This document shows, piece after piece, positions 1-7,798 of a stretch of 64,000 nt of DNA. Position 1 is the stretch's first letter. The number at the start of each line of letters is the position of its first letter. The position numbers and the translations under genes were made by a program. Under the pieces are notes generated by a model. It did no database searches. It was not told the DNA's origin and saw only the letters and a program-made list of their open reading frames with translations. Source of the DNA: Alphaproteobacteria bacterium (lineage in GTDB: Bacteria > Myxococcota_A > UBA796 > GCA-2862545); NCBI GenBank assembly GCA_020632955.1, contig JACKEO010000002.1, forward strand, positions 310,001 to 374,000. The letters run 5' to 3'.

Positions 1-497
1 AACACGAGGTCGCTGGTGGCCTCCCACACCGTGGCGTTGATGCTGCCGGTGCGGAAGCTGGGGGTGCCCCGGAGCTTCCACACGATCTCGTCCACCTCGG
101 CGGGCCCCGCGTCGCCCGGCTCGGGCGGGAGGGGGTCGAGCCGCGGCCCCACCGCCTCCACGGGCGCCGTCTCCACCGGCGCCGTCTCCACCGGGGCGAC
201 CTCGACCGGGGTGGTCTCCACGACGGCCGTCTCCACGGGCGCCGTCTCCACCGGGGCGACCTCGACCGGCGCCGCCTCCTCGGGCGCGGCCTCCGCCACG
301 ACCTCGGGCGCGGCAGGCGCCGCCACGACGGCGGGCACGACCGCCGCGGGCACCGCCACCACGGGCGCAGGCACTGCCGCCGTCACCACGGGTGCCGCCG
401 TCCCCTCCGACAGCTCGAGCTCCACGAGCCGCGCGAGCACCTCGAGCTCGGCCTGGAGGTAGCGGATCTGCCTGAGGAGGCTGACGGGATCGGACAT
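1..497 (-). CDS. Partial protein with N-terminal coiled coil and Pro-Val-Glu-Thr repeats
   Basis: Only the N-terminal 165 codons are inside the window; the gene runs off the left edge. The ATG at 497 has a GGAGGG ribosome-binding site just upstream. Residues about 6-24 (LLRQIRYLQAELEVLARLV) have leucine-type heptad spacing and should form a short coiled coil. An Ala/Pro/Val-rich linker follows, then a tract of alternating APVET and APVEV pentapeptides (about residues 75-115). More ordinary sequence (VDEIVWKLRGTPSFRTGS) begins just before the edge, so a folded domain probably lies outside. There is no signal peptide, so it is likely cytoplasmic. The function is not recognised; the repeat looks like an extended acidic spacer. 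Confidence 0.7.
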   Translation of the reverse strand, partial: MSDPVSLLRQIRYLQAELEVLARLVELELSEGTAAPVVTAAVPAPVVAVPAAVVPAVVAAPAAPEVVAEAAPEEAAPVEVAPVETAPVETAVVETTPVEVAPVETAPVETAPVEAVGPRLDPLPPEPGDAGPAEVDEIVWKLRGTPSFRTGSINATVWEATSDLV

Positions 498-647
498 GCG
501 GCCCTCCGGCGGCGTGCGGACGCAGGGCGCGGGTCTATCGGCCTCCGCAGGCCCCGCAAGGCAGCCCGCACGCCCTGCTCGCCACGGTTCGTCGCTGTGG
601 CTCGGCGACAGCGCCCGCCGTCGCTACCGGGCGACGGGGAGGGATGC

Positions 648-1235
648 ATGCGCCTGCTCCTGGCGACCACGAACCCGCACAAGGCCACGGAGGTGCGCGC
701 GATGCTCGCGGGCACCCCCTTCGTCATCGAGACGCTGGCCGACCACCCGCACCTGCCCGAGCCCGGGGAGGACGGCGACACCTTCGAGGCCAACGCGCTG
801 CAGAAGGCCCGCGAGATCCACGCGCACGCCCGCGTCCCGGTGATCGCCGACGACTCCGGGCTCGAGGTCACGGCCCTCGACGGCGCCCCGGGGGTCCACT
901 CCCGGCGCTTCAGCCCCGAGGCCACCCACGAGGCGAACAACGCCCTGCTGCTCGCACGGCTCGACGGGCGCACCGATCGCGAGGCCCGCTTCGTCTGCGT
1001 GCTCGCGCTGGTCACCGAGGGCTGGGAGGGCACCGCGCGCGGCGCCTGCCCCGGCCGCATCGTCGACGCCCCCCGGGGGGCGGCGGGCTTCGGCTACGAC
1101 CCCGTCTTCGAGCCCGACGAGCTGGGCGGACGCACGATGGCCGAGGCCACGATGGTGGAGAAGAACGCCATCAGCCACCGGGGCCGCGCCTTCGCGCAGC
1201 TCCCCACCCTGCTGCGCCGCGCCGGCATGCTGTAG
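648..1235 (+). CDS. rdgB: XTP/dITP pyrophosphatase (RdgB/HAM1 family)
   Basis: 195 residues, the usual length for this family of house-cleaning enzymes, which hydrolyse dITP, XTP and ITP to the monophosphates and keep deaminated purines out of DNA and RNA. The family motifs are all present: the N-terminal TTNPHK substrate loop (residues 7-12), DDSGLEV (about 66-72) with the metal-binding acidic residues, FGYDPVF, and the C-terminal ISHRGRA box. The start at 648 is chosen because GGGGAGGG lies just upstream and the protein begins MRLLLATTNPHK, as homologues do; an in-frame start at 597 would add 17 unrelated residues. It stands alone between opposite-strand neighbours. Confidence 0.95.
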   Translation: MRLLLATTNPHKATEVRAMLAGTPFVIETLADHPHLPEPGEDGDTFEANALQKAREIHAHARVPVIADDSGLEVTALDGAPGVHSRRFSPEATHEANNALLLARLDGRTDREARFVCVLALVTEGWEGTARGACPGRIVDAPRGAAGFGYDPVFEPDELGGRTMAEATMVEKNAISHRGRAFAQLPTLLRRAGML

Positions 1236-1259
1236 GGCCCGACAGGAAGGCCCGCGCCG

Positions 1260-2150
1260 CTAGAGCTCCACGCCGATGCGGAAGCGGGCCGTGTAGAGCG
1301 AGCCGTAGCGGTCGAAGCCACCCACCACCTCGGCGTCGGCGTCGGGCAGGGTGAAGCCGCCGGGTGCGGCGTAGAACTCGCCCGCCAGCCGCAGCCGCTT
1401 CACGAGCAGGGTGTCGAGCCCCACCGCGATGGCCGGACCCCCGTAGGGGTGCAGGTTGATGGCGGCGTAGCTGGAGTCGCCCACGAAGAAGAAGGTGGAG
1501 GCGTCGAGGTAGCCGGCCGCCAGGTAGGGCGAGATCTGCTGCTCGTTCACGGCCACCGGGAAGGACAGCAGGGCGTCGATGCCCCAGGTGCTGCCCACGT
1601 ACACGTCCTCCACCACGGGCTCGTCGGGGGTGAAGGCCGTGGCCACGTCGCCGTAGGTGCGCTGCAGGGTCATGTGGAAGCGGGCGCCCACGTCCACCAC
1701 CTTCGCGGCGTGCACGCCGAAGCCCAGCTCGGCGCTGAGCAGCAGGGTGCGGGTGCCGTTCAGCGGGATGGGCGGCAGCAGGGCCAGGCCCCCGTAGAAC
1801 ACCAGCCGGTCCTTGATCTCGGGGAAGGCGTACGAGGCCGTGATCTTCGGGATGATCGGGGACTTGTTGGTGTCCTCGGTCTTGGTCCAGTCGAGCACGT
1901 AGCGCTGGGCACACCCGAGCGGCGGCAGCACGCCTACGTCCACCCCGATGGACCCGCGCCCGCCCGCGTGGGGCACGGCGGCGTGCAGCGGCGAGAAGCT
2001 GCTCACCAGCGCGAAGTAGTTCTGCTGATGGTCCTGCTGGGTCTGCTCGTCGTAGTCGTCGGGCTTGGGCAGCCCCTCGCACTCGGGCGCGATCTCGGCG
2101 CGCGCCGTGGGGACCCCGAGCAGCGCGAGCAGCGCCAGGGACATCGTCAT
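1260..2150 (-). CDS. Putative outer-membrane or periplasmic beta-rich protein
   Basis: 296 residues with a clear Sec signal peptide (MTMSLALLALLGVPTARA, cleavage after Ala18). The mature part begins with a short hydrophilic segment (ECEGLPKPDDYDEQTQQD) and then consists of alternating hydrophobic/polar strands of outer-membrane character, such as ISPYLAAGYLDAS and YTARFRIGVEL at the C-terminus. The ATG at 2150 has GGAGG upstream; a second Met two codons later is also possible. The pattern suggests a beta-barrel of 10-14 strands like other myxobacterial OmpA/transporter-like proteins, but no family signature is recognised. It is divergent from the glycosyltransferase at 2268, with 117 bp between them. 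Confidence 0.75.
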   Translation of the reverse strand: MTMSLALLALLGVPTARAEIAPECEGLPKPDDYDEQTQQDHQQNYFALVSSFSPLHAAVPHAGGRGSIGVDVGVLPPLGCAQRYVLDWTKTEDTNKSPIIPKITASYAFPEIKDRLVFYGGLALLPPIPLNGTRTLLLSAELGFGVHAAKVVDVGARFHMTLQRTYGDVATAFTPDEPVVEDVYVGSTWGIDALLSFPVAVNEQQISPYLAAGYLDASTFFFVGDSSYAAINLHPYGGPAIAVGLDTLLVKRLRLAGEFYAAPGGFTLPDADAEVVGGFDRYGSLYTARFRIGVEL

Positions 2151-2267
2151 GCCGGCCTCCTGGACCGCTCCCGACATGGCACGGGAGGACCCACGCGCCA
2201 AGTGCGCACCCCCTCCCACGCCCACGCTCCGCAGCGATAGGGGCAGGCGCGAACGGGGGAGGCACCG

Positions 2268-3929
2268 ATGACCGCACCCGAGCCCATCGACCCGCCCACG
2301 CGCGGCCGGCCGCGCCTCGCGGAGCTGCTGGTGGCGGCCCTGCTGCTGCTGGCGATGGCCGCCCAGATCGGCCTGGGCGCCGACCGCCTGTCGGTCACCA
2401 CCGACGAGTACGCCCACCTGCCCGCCGGCTACAGCTACTGGGTCACGGGCGACTTCCGCCTCAACCGACAGCACCCGCCCCTGGCCAAGCTCACCGGCGC
2501 CCTGCCCCTCGTGATCGCGCGCGGCGAGCTCAGCACCGAGCGCGCCTGGCCCTACTTCGAGCAGGCGCCGGAGCACGGCTCCACCTTCTGGCAGGAGTGG
2601 TTCTTCGGCGAGACCCTGATCCACGGCGACAACGACCTGCCCCACGACGGCGGCATCGCCTGGGCCCGCCGCGCGATGATCCCCTTCGGCTGGATCGCCG
2701 CGGTGGCCGCCTGGCTGCTCACGCGTCGCCTGTTCGGACGCCGCGCCGGCCTCGCGGCCCTGTCGTTCGCCGCCTTCTCGCCCAACCTGCTGGCGCACGC
2801 CGGCCTCGTGAACACCGACGCGGCGATGGCCGCCTTCTACGTGGCCACGCCCACGGCGCTCTACGCCTGGCTGCTGCGTCCCCACCCCGCCCTGCTCGTG
2901 CTGTCGGGCGTGCTCCTCGGCCTGGGCCTGGCGAGCAAGTTCTCCAACGCCCTGCTGCTGCCCGTGGCCGCCGTGATGATCGCCGTGGCCGTGTGGCAGG
3001 GGCGCCTCGACCTGCGTCGGGCCGGCCTGGCCGGCGCTGCCCTCGCCGGGCTCGCGGTGGTCACCGTGTGGGCCGCCTACCTCTTCCAGGCGCCCCCGTG
3101 GGCGTGGCTCGAGGGCTTGGGCCTCGTCTACGACGACCGCGCCGACGACCCGATCCACCTGCTGCTCGGGCACTACGCCACCGGACGGGCGTGGTTCACC
3201 TACTTCCTCGTGGCGCTGGTGCTGAAGACCCCGCTGTCCACCCTGGCCGCCGCCGTGCTGGGTGGCGTGGCGATGCGCGCCGCACGCCACCGCCTCGACC
3301 TGCTCGCCCGCACCGTGCTGATCCTGCCCCCCGTGCTGCTCTACCTGGCGATGAGTGCCCGCGCGGAGCTCATGGGCGTCCGCTACGTGCTGGGCGTGGT
3401 GCCCTTCCTCTGCGTGCTGGGCGGCGCCGGGGTGGCCTGGGCCTGGGACCACGCGGGGCGCTGGGCCGGCGTGGCCGCGCTGCTGCCCGTGGCCACGGCC
3501 CTCAGCGCGCTGACCACCTGGCCCTGGCACCTGTCGTACCACAACGCCCTCATCCCCTCCGACGAGGCCTTCCTCCACGCCCTCGACGACTCCAACAACG
3601 ACTGGTACCAGGGCTGGAAGGAGCTGGTGCGGCTGCAGGAGGCCGGCGAGCTGCCCGCGCTCACGGTGGACGTCACCGAGGTGAGCTCGCGGCGCCTCGG
3701 CTACCCCGGCGACTGGCGGGTGCGCGCCATCGGCGGTCGCCCCCTGCCCGGCCTGCACGCCCTGAGCGCCTTCGAGTACACACGCAACCGCCACCTGCTC
3801 GCGGGCCAGCGCGAGCGCTACCCGATCCTCTTCGACCACCCGGTGGTGGGCGTGGTCGCGGGCTGCATCGTGCTCGTCTACGTGGATCCCGAGACGCGGC
3901 CACCGCGCGAGGAGCCCGACGCCGGCTAG
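2268..3929 (+). CDS. GT39/ArnT-like membrane glycosyltransferase
   Basis: 553 residues with about ten to twelve hydrophobic helices, typical of GT-C fold enzymes that move a sugar from a polyprenyl-phosphate donor to a protein or lipid on the outer face of the inner membrane. After the first helix the sequence DEYAHLPAGYSYW carries the acidic pair expected for the catalytic first periplasmic loop, followed by NRQHPPLAK, a common motif of the mannosyltransferase/ArnT group. The C-terminal 120 residues are soluble (SNNDWYQGWKELVRLQ). The ATG at 2268 has GGGGGAGG upstream. Its TAG stop overlaps the stop of the opposite gene in the palindrome CTAG (3926-3929). Donor and acceptor cannot be told from sequence. 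Confidence 0.85.
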   Translation: MTAPEPIDPPTRGRPRLAELLVAALLLLAMAAQIGLGADRLSVTTDEYAHLPAGYSYWVTGDFRLNRQHPPLAKLTGALPLVIARGELSTERAWPYFEQAPEHGSTFWQEWFFGETLIHGDNDLPHDGGIAWARRAMIPFGWIAAVAAWLLTRRLFGRRAGLAALSFAAFSPNLLAHAGLVNTDAAMAAFYVATPTALYAWLLRPHPALLVLSGVLLGLGLASKFSNALLLPVAAVMIAVAVWQGRLDLRRAGLAGAALAGLAVVTVWAAYLFQAPPWAWLEGLGLVYDDRADDPIHLLLGHYATGRAWFTYFLVALVLKTPLSTLAAAVLGGVAMRAARHRLDLLARTVLILPPVLLYLAMSARAELMGVRYVLGVVPFLCVLGGAGVAWAWDHAGRWAGVAALLPVATALSALTTWPWHLSYHNALIPSDEAFLHALDDSNNDWYQGWKELVRLQEAGELPALTVDVTEVSSRRLGYPGDWRVRAIGGRPLPGLHALSAFEYTRNRHLLAGQRERYPILFDHPVVGVVAGCIVLVYVDPETRPPREEPDAG

Positions 3930-4618
3930 AAGAAGCGGTAGCCCAGCTGCACGGCCAGCGAGGGGGTGTGGACGTAGGACCGGTAGGTCTGGTCGAGGTA
4001 CTCCTCGGCGCGGGTCCAGGTGGCGTCGGACGCGCCGAGCAGGCCACCCGACCCCTCGATGTCGGTGCTGGACCACACGGTGAACATGCCGCCCACGGCC
4101 ACGCGCAGCACGAGGTGGTCGAGCCACACCTGCTCGTAGCCGAGGTGCACGGTGACCGTGTGCAGCAGGCTCGACAGGTCGGCCGACCCGGCGCTGCGAC
4201 CGAGGCCGCCCAGCGGCACCGCGGCCGAGACGAGGTCGGTGGGCACCAGCCCGCCCCCCAGGGCCACCAGCTGGTAGCCGGCGCCGAGGATCAGGCCCTT
4301 GCGCGGGATCGGACGCCACCCGAGGTCCACCCCGAAGACCGCGGCGTCGGCGAGCCCCTCCGACACCAGCCGACCCGTGTCGTCGTCGTACCAGCCCGCC
4401 GCGAGCGCGATCTCGTTGACCACGTCGATGTAGGCGTGGGGCAGCCAGCCACCCGCGAAGCCGAGCCGCAGCCGGTGGGGCAGCTCGAGCTGCAGCCGCC
4501 CGCCCACGTCCACCGGGAAGGTGGTGCCGGCGACGAGGTCGAGGTGCACGTCCTCGGGGGGGGCCGCCCAGGCCGTCGAGCCCACCGCCAGCCCCAGCGC
4601 CACCACCGTCCGCGTCAC
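3926..4618 (-). CDS. Putative outer-membrane beta-barrel protein
   Basis: 230 residues with a signal peptide (VTRTVVALGLAVGSTAWA, cleavage after residue 18) and a mature region of repeated amphipathic strands (HLDLVAGTTFPV, LRLGFAGGWLPHAY, LILGAGYQLVALGGG). It ends in YRFF; a terminal Phe is the usual recognition signal for outer-membrane insertion by BamA. The GTG at 4618 is chosen because GGAGGT lies four bases upstream and the signal peptide follows at once; starting further upstream would run back towards the tRNA gene. Its stop codon shares the CTAG at 3926-3929 with the convergent glycosyltransferase gene. The ligand or role is unknown. Confidence 0.75.
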   Translation of the reverse strand: MTRTVVALGLAVGSTAWAAPPEDVHLDLVAGTTFPVDVGGRLQLELPHRLRLGFAGGWLPHAYIDVVNEIALAAGWYDDDTGRLVSEGLADAAVFGVDLGWRPIPRKGLILGAGYQLVALGGGLVPTDLVSAAVPLGGLGRSAGSADLSSLLHTVTVHLGYEQVWLDHLVLRVAVGGMFTVWSSTDIEGSGGLLGASDATWTRAEEYLDQTYRSYVHTPSLAVQLGYRFF

Positions 4619-4704
4619 GCGCACCTCCGGGGGTGTCCTAGCCCGCGGAGGTGGCGGGACGGCGGAGGGTGCGGCCCGCGGTGGTCGTGGTAGGAGGCGG
4701 GGCA

Positions 4705-4778
4705 CGGGGCGTAGCGCAGTCTGGTAGCGCATCTGCTTTGGGAGCAGAGGGTCGTTGGTTCGAATCCGACCGCCCCGA
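4705..4778 (+). tRNA. tRNA-Pro (anticodon UGG)
   Basis: A 74-nt cloverleaf can be drawn by eye: acceptor stem CGGGGCG (4705-4711) pairs with CGCCCCG (4771-4777), discriminator A at 4778. The D arm is GCGC-AGTCTGGTA-GCGC, the anticodon stem TCTGC/GCAGA encloses loop TTTGGGA with anticodon TGG at 4739-4741, and the T loop is TTCGAATC. The CTGCTTTGGGAGCAGAGG core is characteristic of bacterial tRNA-Pro(UGG). The 3' CCA is not encoded. The DUF5063 gene starts 24 bp downstream and may share its transcript. Confidence 0.96.
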
Positions 4779-4802
4779 CTTCAACCCGACAACGTCGCCC
4801 GC

Positions 4803-5240
4803 ATGCCTGCCCTGCTCCTCGATCGCTTCGCCCACGCCGCCCGCGCACTCTGCGACGCACTCGAGACGAGCACGTACACCGAGACCCTGGCCGCTGGGAT
4901 CGCAGAAGTCCTGTCGCTCGCAGAGCAGCTCCCCGCGTGCGAGCCCACGTCGGGCGCACCCGAGCCGGCCGAACCGCCGCCCTGGTCCCCCACGGCGCTC
5001 CCGTTCGACCTGTACTGGGTGGTGCTCGACCCGCTCGCCGACACGCCGGGCGAGGTGGCCGCGGGGTCCTTGCACGACGACCTGACGGACCTCCGCGCCG
5101 ATCTGCGCGCGGGGTTGGACCTGTACGACCTCGGCTTCGCCGAGGACGCCGGCCACAGCTGGCGCCACGCGTACCGGACGCACTGGGGGGCGCACGCCCA
5201 CGGAGCGTTGTGGGCGCTCTCGCACCATCGGCGGTCGTAG
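4803..5240 (+). CDS. DUF5063 family protein
   Basis: 145 residues, cytoplasmic. The C-terminal half matches the pattern I associate with DUF5063: a YWVVLDPLAD segment, then SLHDDLTDLRADLRAGLDLYD, and a final WRHAYRTHWGAHAHGALWAL block with invariant-looking Trp and His residues. The family is small and its biochemical role is not known. The first 60 residues are a helical region rich in Ala and Leu. The ATG at 4803 is the first sensible start after the tRNA gene; no strong ribosome-binding site precedes it, and an in-frame start at 4755 would lie inside the tRNA, so it was rejected. Confidence 0.7.
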   Translation: MPALLLDRFAHAARALCDALETSTYTETLAAGIAEVLSLAEQLPACEPTSGAPEPAEPPPWSPTALPFDLYWVVLDPLADTPGEVAAGSLHDDLTDLRADLRAGLDLYDLGFAEDAGHSWRHAYRTHWGAHAHGALWALSHHRRS

Positions 5241-5314
5241 GCCCGTGCGTCGAGGTCGCAAGCCCGATGAATCAGCCCAGGACGGTCAGCCGTAGACCCT
5301 TCGACACGCAGCGC

Positions 5315-5828
5315 TCACTCGCGACGGCGGACCTGGGGATCGGAGCAGCTCCGGCCAAACTCCAGAATCGCCGTGGGTTCGACCTCATCGTGGTTGTCGT
5401 GGTAGGCCCGATCGAGGAGCGCGTACGCTCCGGGAACATTGGGATCTGGCGGAGGATCGAGAGGATCAGGGACGGCCGTCAGCTGGATGTCCTTGCAGAC
5501 GTCCTTCTCCAGGTCCGCACATCCACGCTCGAACATCACCCGCCCATCCATCGAGTCGACGGTGCGCAACTCGACGCAGACCTCGCTGTCTCCATCTTCG
5601 AAGAGATAGTAGCGATCCAAAACACCCGCATTGACGATTCGGAAGTCCGGGGCCCTCCCGACGCCTCCTACCGAGATCGTCAGCCCACTCGGGGGTACAG
5701 GCTCGCGGTCGATTCGCGGTACGAACACGCGGCCCGAACGCCATTCCACGCACGCCCCCCGCGCAGCATGCGACGAGCACCCACGCCATCAGGCGCAGCG
5801 CATGGCCCGAGAACGGAGATGGGCTCAA
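5315..5828 (-). pseudogene. Frameshifted gene for a small putative lipoprotein
   Basis: Two frames join into one sensible protein if a single G is removed from the six-G run at 5755-5760. The upstream frame starts at TTG 5828, nine bases after a perfect AGGAGG, and encodes a lipoprotein signal (MSPSPFSGHALRLMAWVLVAC). The downstream frame encodes the mature part (CVEWRSGRVFVPRIDREPV and about 125 further residues, ending at 5315) with two cysteine pairs and acidic stretches. As sequenced, the downstream frame could only start at the GTG at 5749, without a signal. Either the run is miscounted in the assembly, the tract is phase-variable, or the gene is decaying. No family is recognised. Local base use is less GC-rich than the neighbours. 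Confidence 0.6.
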
Positions 5829-6144
5829 CGCGTCGTGCCTCCTGGGCGCGCGACCGCGCGAACCAGAGGTACCAGGATTCGCACGACAGTGCGTCCCAGC
5901 ACCGCATCTTTCGCTCGGTGGAGCTCGCAGACGCCCGCCCGTCACGGCGAGGAGCCGCTGCACGCGTCCTCCGTCCTCCACCGCACGCGCCGGCGCGTCC
6001 GCGGGTGAGCCGCCGCCTGCACGTGCCCCGCCCGCACGTGCAGTGCTCTGCCCCCCGGTGCGCGTCTGCGCCCCTCGGAAGGCGAGGTGCGTCGACACAT
6101 CGTCCGCCGCGCAGGACCACCCAGGGCGCGCGCGCCCGTTCCCC
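5829..6144. other. Gene-free stretch between two minus-strand genes
   Basis: No convincing coding region is seen in these roughly 316 bases on either strand: the open frames have no ribosome-binding site and random composition. The stretch holds the AGGAGG ribosome-binding site of the gene that starts at 5828 and a perfect 10-bp inverted repeat at 6017-6043, listed separately. It presumably carries the promoter of the 5828 gene and the end of the DUF1330 transcript. Confidence 0.6.
6017..6043 (-). terminator. Perfect 10-bp inverted repeat, possible transcription terminator
   Basis: CTGCACGTGC at 6017-6026 is matched exactly by GCACGTGCAG at 6034-6043 with a 7-nt spacer. It lies about 100 bp after the stop of the DUF1330 gene on the same (minus) strand. 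No T-tract follows, so it could be a Rho-assisted pause or a double operator, since each arm itself contains the palindrome GCACGTGC. Confidence 0.35.
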
Positions 6145-6447
6145 TCACCCCGGCGGCGGGAAGCTCGGCGCCAGCATCGCGTGGTTGTTCGACGTGATCG
6201 CGTACCGGAGCGCCTTCGCGGGCTGGTACTCGGGGTCGTCGAGGAAGGCGTGCACCGCCTCGCGGTCGGGGAAGCGCAGCACCACCACACAGGCGCTCGG
6301 GCTGCCCTCGAGGGCCTCCGCCTGGGCGTCGAAGGCGATGAGCTCGGCGCCGTGGCGCGTCGCGATGGCCATCGCCTGGGGGACGTACTCCTCGAGGTAG
6401 CGCTGGGGCGCGTCGAGGTCCTGGTTGAGGATGAAGTAGGCACTCAT
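6145..6447 (-). CDS. DUF1330 family protein (dimeric alpha/beta barrel)
   Basis: 100 residues. MSAYFILNQDLDAPQRYLEEYVPQA and the later LRFPDREAVHAFLDDPEYQPAKALR are the two conserved blocks of DUF1330, small stress-type proteins with a ferredoxin-like dimeric barrel fold; the specific reaction is unknown. The ATG at 6447 has GGAGGG upstream. It is divergently arranged with an AraC-type regulator starting at 6634, which suggests that this gene is one of the regulator's targets. There is no signal peptide, so it should be cytoplasmic. Confidence 0.85.
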   Translation of the reverse strand: MSAYFILNQDLDAPQRYLEEYVPQAMAIATRHGAELIAFDAQAEALEGSPSACVVVLRFPDREAVHAFLDDPEYQPAKALRYAITSNNHAMLAPSFPPPG

Positions 6448-6633
6448 GGGGGATCCCTCCGATCCGGGTGGGCGCAGCACGCAACGTCCGCGCGATCGCA
6501 GGCGTCTCGGGCACCGCGGCGTGCGGGGATCGAGTACGTTCAGCCTGCACAGCGACCGTACCGACGCCGTTGCCGGCCTTCCAGGACACCTCACGCCACG
6601 CCGCGGACGATGCGCGCCAGGGCCGAGGGAACC

Positions 6634-7644
6634 ATGCGATCCACGCCCGATGTCCCCACGCTCCGAGGCCAGATCGTGCTCGGCATCGCGATGTTCGGCG
6701 CGTCGCAGGGGGTCGATCTCCCCCACATCGAGGAGGCCCTCGGGCGCGCCGTGGGCGACCTCGCCGATCCCGACCTGCGGCTGCCCTACCCCCACGCGCT
6801 CGCGGTCTGGCGACTCCTCGAGCGCGAGCTGCCCGACCGACCGCTGGGACTGGAGCTGGCGGCGGTCGTGCCCCCGGAGGTCTGGGGCACCTACCACTTC
6901 GCCTCGCGGCACGCGCCCACCCTGTCCGACGCCGTGGACCTGTGGGTCCGCTACCACCGCGTGATCTCCAGCCACGCCCAGGTCGGACGCGAGGGGGCCA
7001 CCGTCTGTCTGGCCCACGTCGACGCCGTGCAGGCGGTGGCGTCCGTGGCGGAGTTCGGGCTGGGGTTCAGCGTGCGGGCGCTGCGCGAGATGGCGCCGGC
7101 GGTGACGCTGCTCGACCGCGTCGACCTCCCCCACCGGCCCCGGGGCGACGCGGCCGCGTACGAGGCCTTCTTCGAGGCGCCGGTCCGCTTCGGGTGCCCC
7201 GTGGCCCGCCTCGTCTTCCGTCCCGAGGCGCTGGCGGGACCGGCACGCCACGGCGACCCCGTGCTGTTCGAGGCCCTGCAGACCGCTCTCGACGGCGCCC
7301 TGGCCGACGTGCGCGCGCGCTACCCGGACGAGGCGGACCCGGTCGCGTCCACGCGGCGCGCGATCGCCACCCTGGGGGAGCACGGCGTGTGGTCGTCGGA
7401 TGCGGTGGCCCACCACCTCGGCGTGCCGCTGCGCACCCTCCAGCGCCACCTGTGCGACCACGGCGCCACGCTCACCGACCTGCTGAACGAGCAGCGCAGG
7501 ACCTCGGCCGTGCGGCTGCTGCGCGGCCCTCCCCTGTCGCTGGACGACGTGGCCTTCCTCTGCGGCTACGCCGACGAACGCTCGTTCACGCGGGCGTTCA
7601 AGCGCTGGACCGGACGCACGCCGGTGGCCTTCCGCAACGGGTGA
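6634..7644 (+). CDS. AraC family transcriptional regulator (N-terminal arabinose-binding-like domain)
   Basis: 336 residues. About residues 10-190 resemble the regulatory domain found in OruR/ToxT-like regulators (LPYPHALAVWRLLERELPDRPLGLELA and LWVRYHRVISSHAQVG). The C-terminal 100 residues carry two helix-turn-helix units: LGVPLRTLQRHLCDHG and SLDDVAFLCGYADERSFTRA, followed by FKRWTGRTPVAFR, the AraC signature. It acts as a cytoplasmic DNA-binding activator or repressor. GAGGGA lies upstream of ATG 6634; another in-frame ATG at 6610 would add eight residues. The divergent DUF1330 gene across a 186-bp gap is the likely target; the inducer is unknown. Confidence 0.88.
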   Translation: MRSTPDVPTLRGQIVLGIAMFGASQGVDLPHIEEALGRAVGDLADPDLRLPYPHALAVWRLLERELPDRPLGLELAAVVPPEVWGTYHFASRHAPTLSDAVDLWVRYHRVISSHAQVGREGATVCLAHVDAVQAVASVAEFGLGFSVRALREMAPAVTLLDRVDLPHRPRGDAAAYEAFFEAPVRFGCPVARLVFRPEALAGPARHGDPVLFEALQTALDGALADVRARYPDEADPVASTRRAIATLGEHGVWSSDAVAHHLGVPLRTLQRHLCDHGATLTDLLNEQRRTSAVRLLRGPPLSLDDVAFLCGYADERSFTRAFKRWTGRTPVAFRNG

Positions 7645-7798
7645 GCGGCGTGGCGGGTCTGCCCGGACGCACGCCTCCGACCGCGACGTGTCCGCGGTCG
7701 TGGCCGTGGCCCCATGCAACGCCCACGACACGGCCCCCCTTCCTCCCGCGGCCTACCCGTCCCCCACGCCCTGCACACCCCGCAGGCGGGAGGTCCCC

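Noticed and set aside
1260..4319. A minus-strand open frame of over 1000 codons covering the glycosyltransferase
   Set aside because: Only its last 296 codons, from ATG 2150, have a ribosome-binding site and signal peptide. The rest is antisense to a clear membrane glycosyltransferase.
4705..5240. The tRNA-Pro gene as an integration site for a genomic island
   Set aside because: No integrase and no second copy of the tRNA 3' end was noticed downstream, although base use between 5240 and 6130 is somewhat different.
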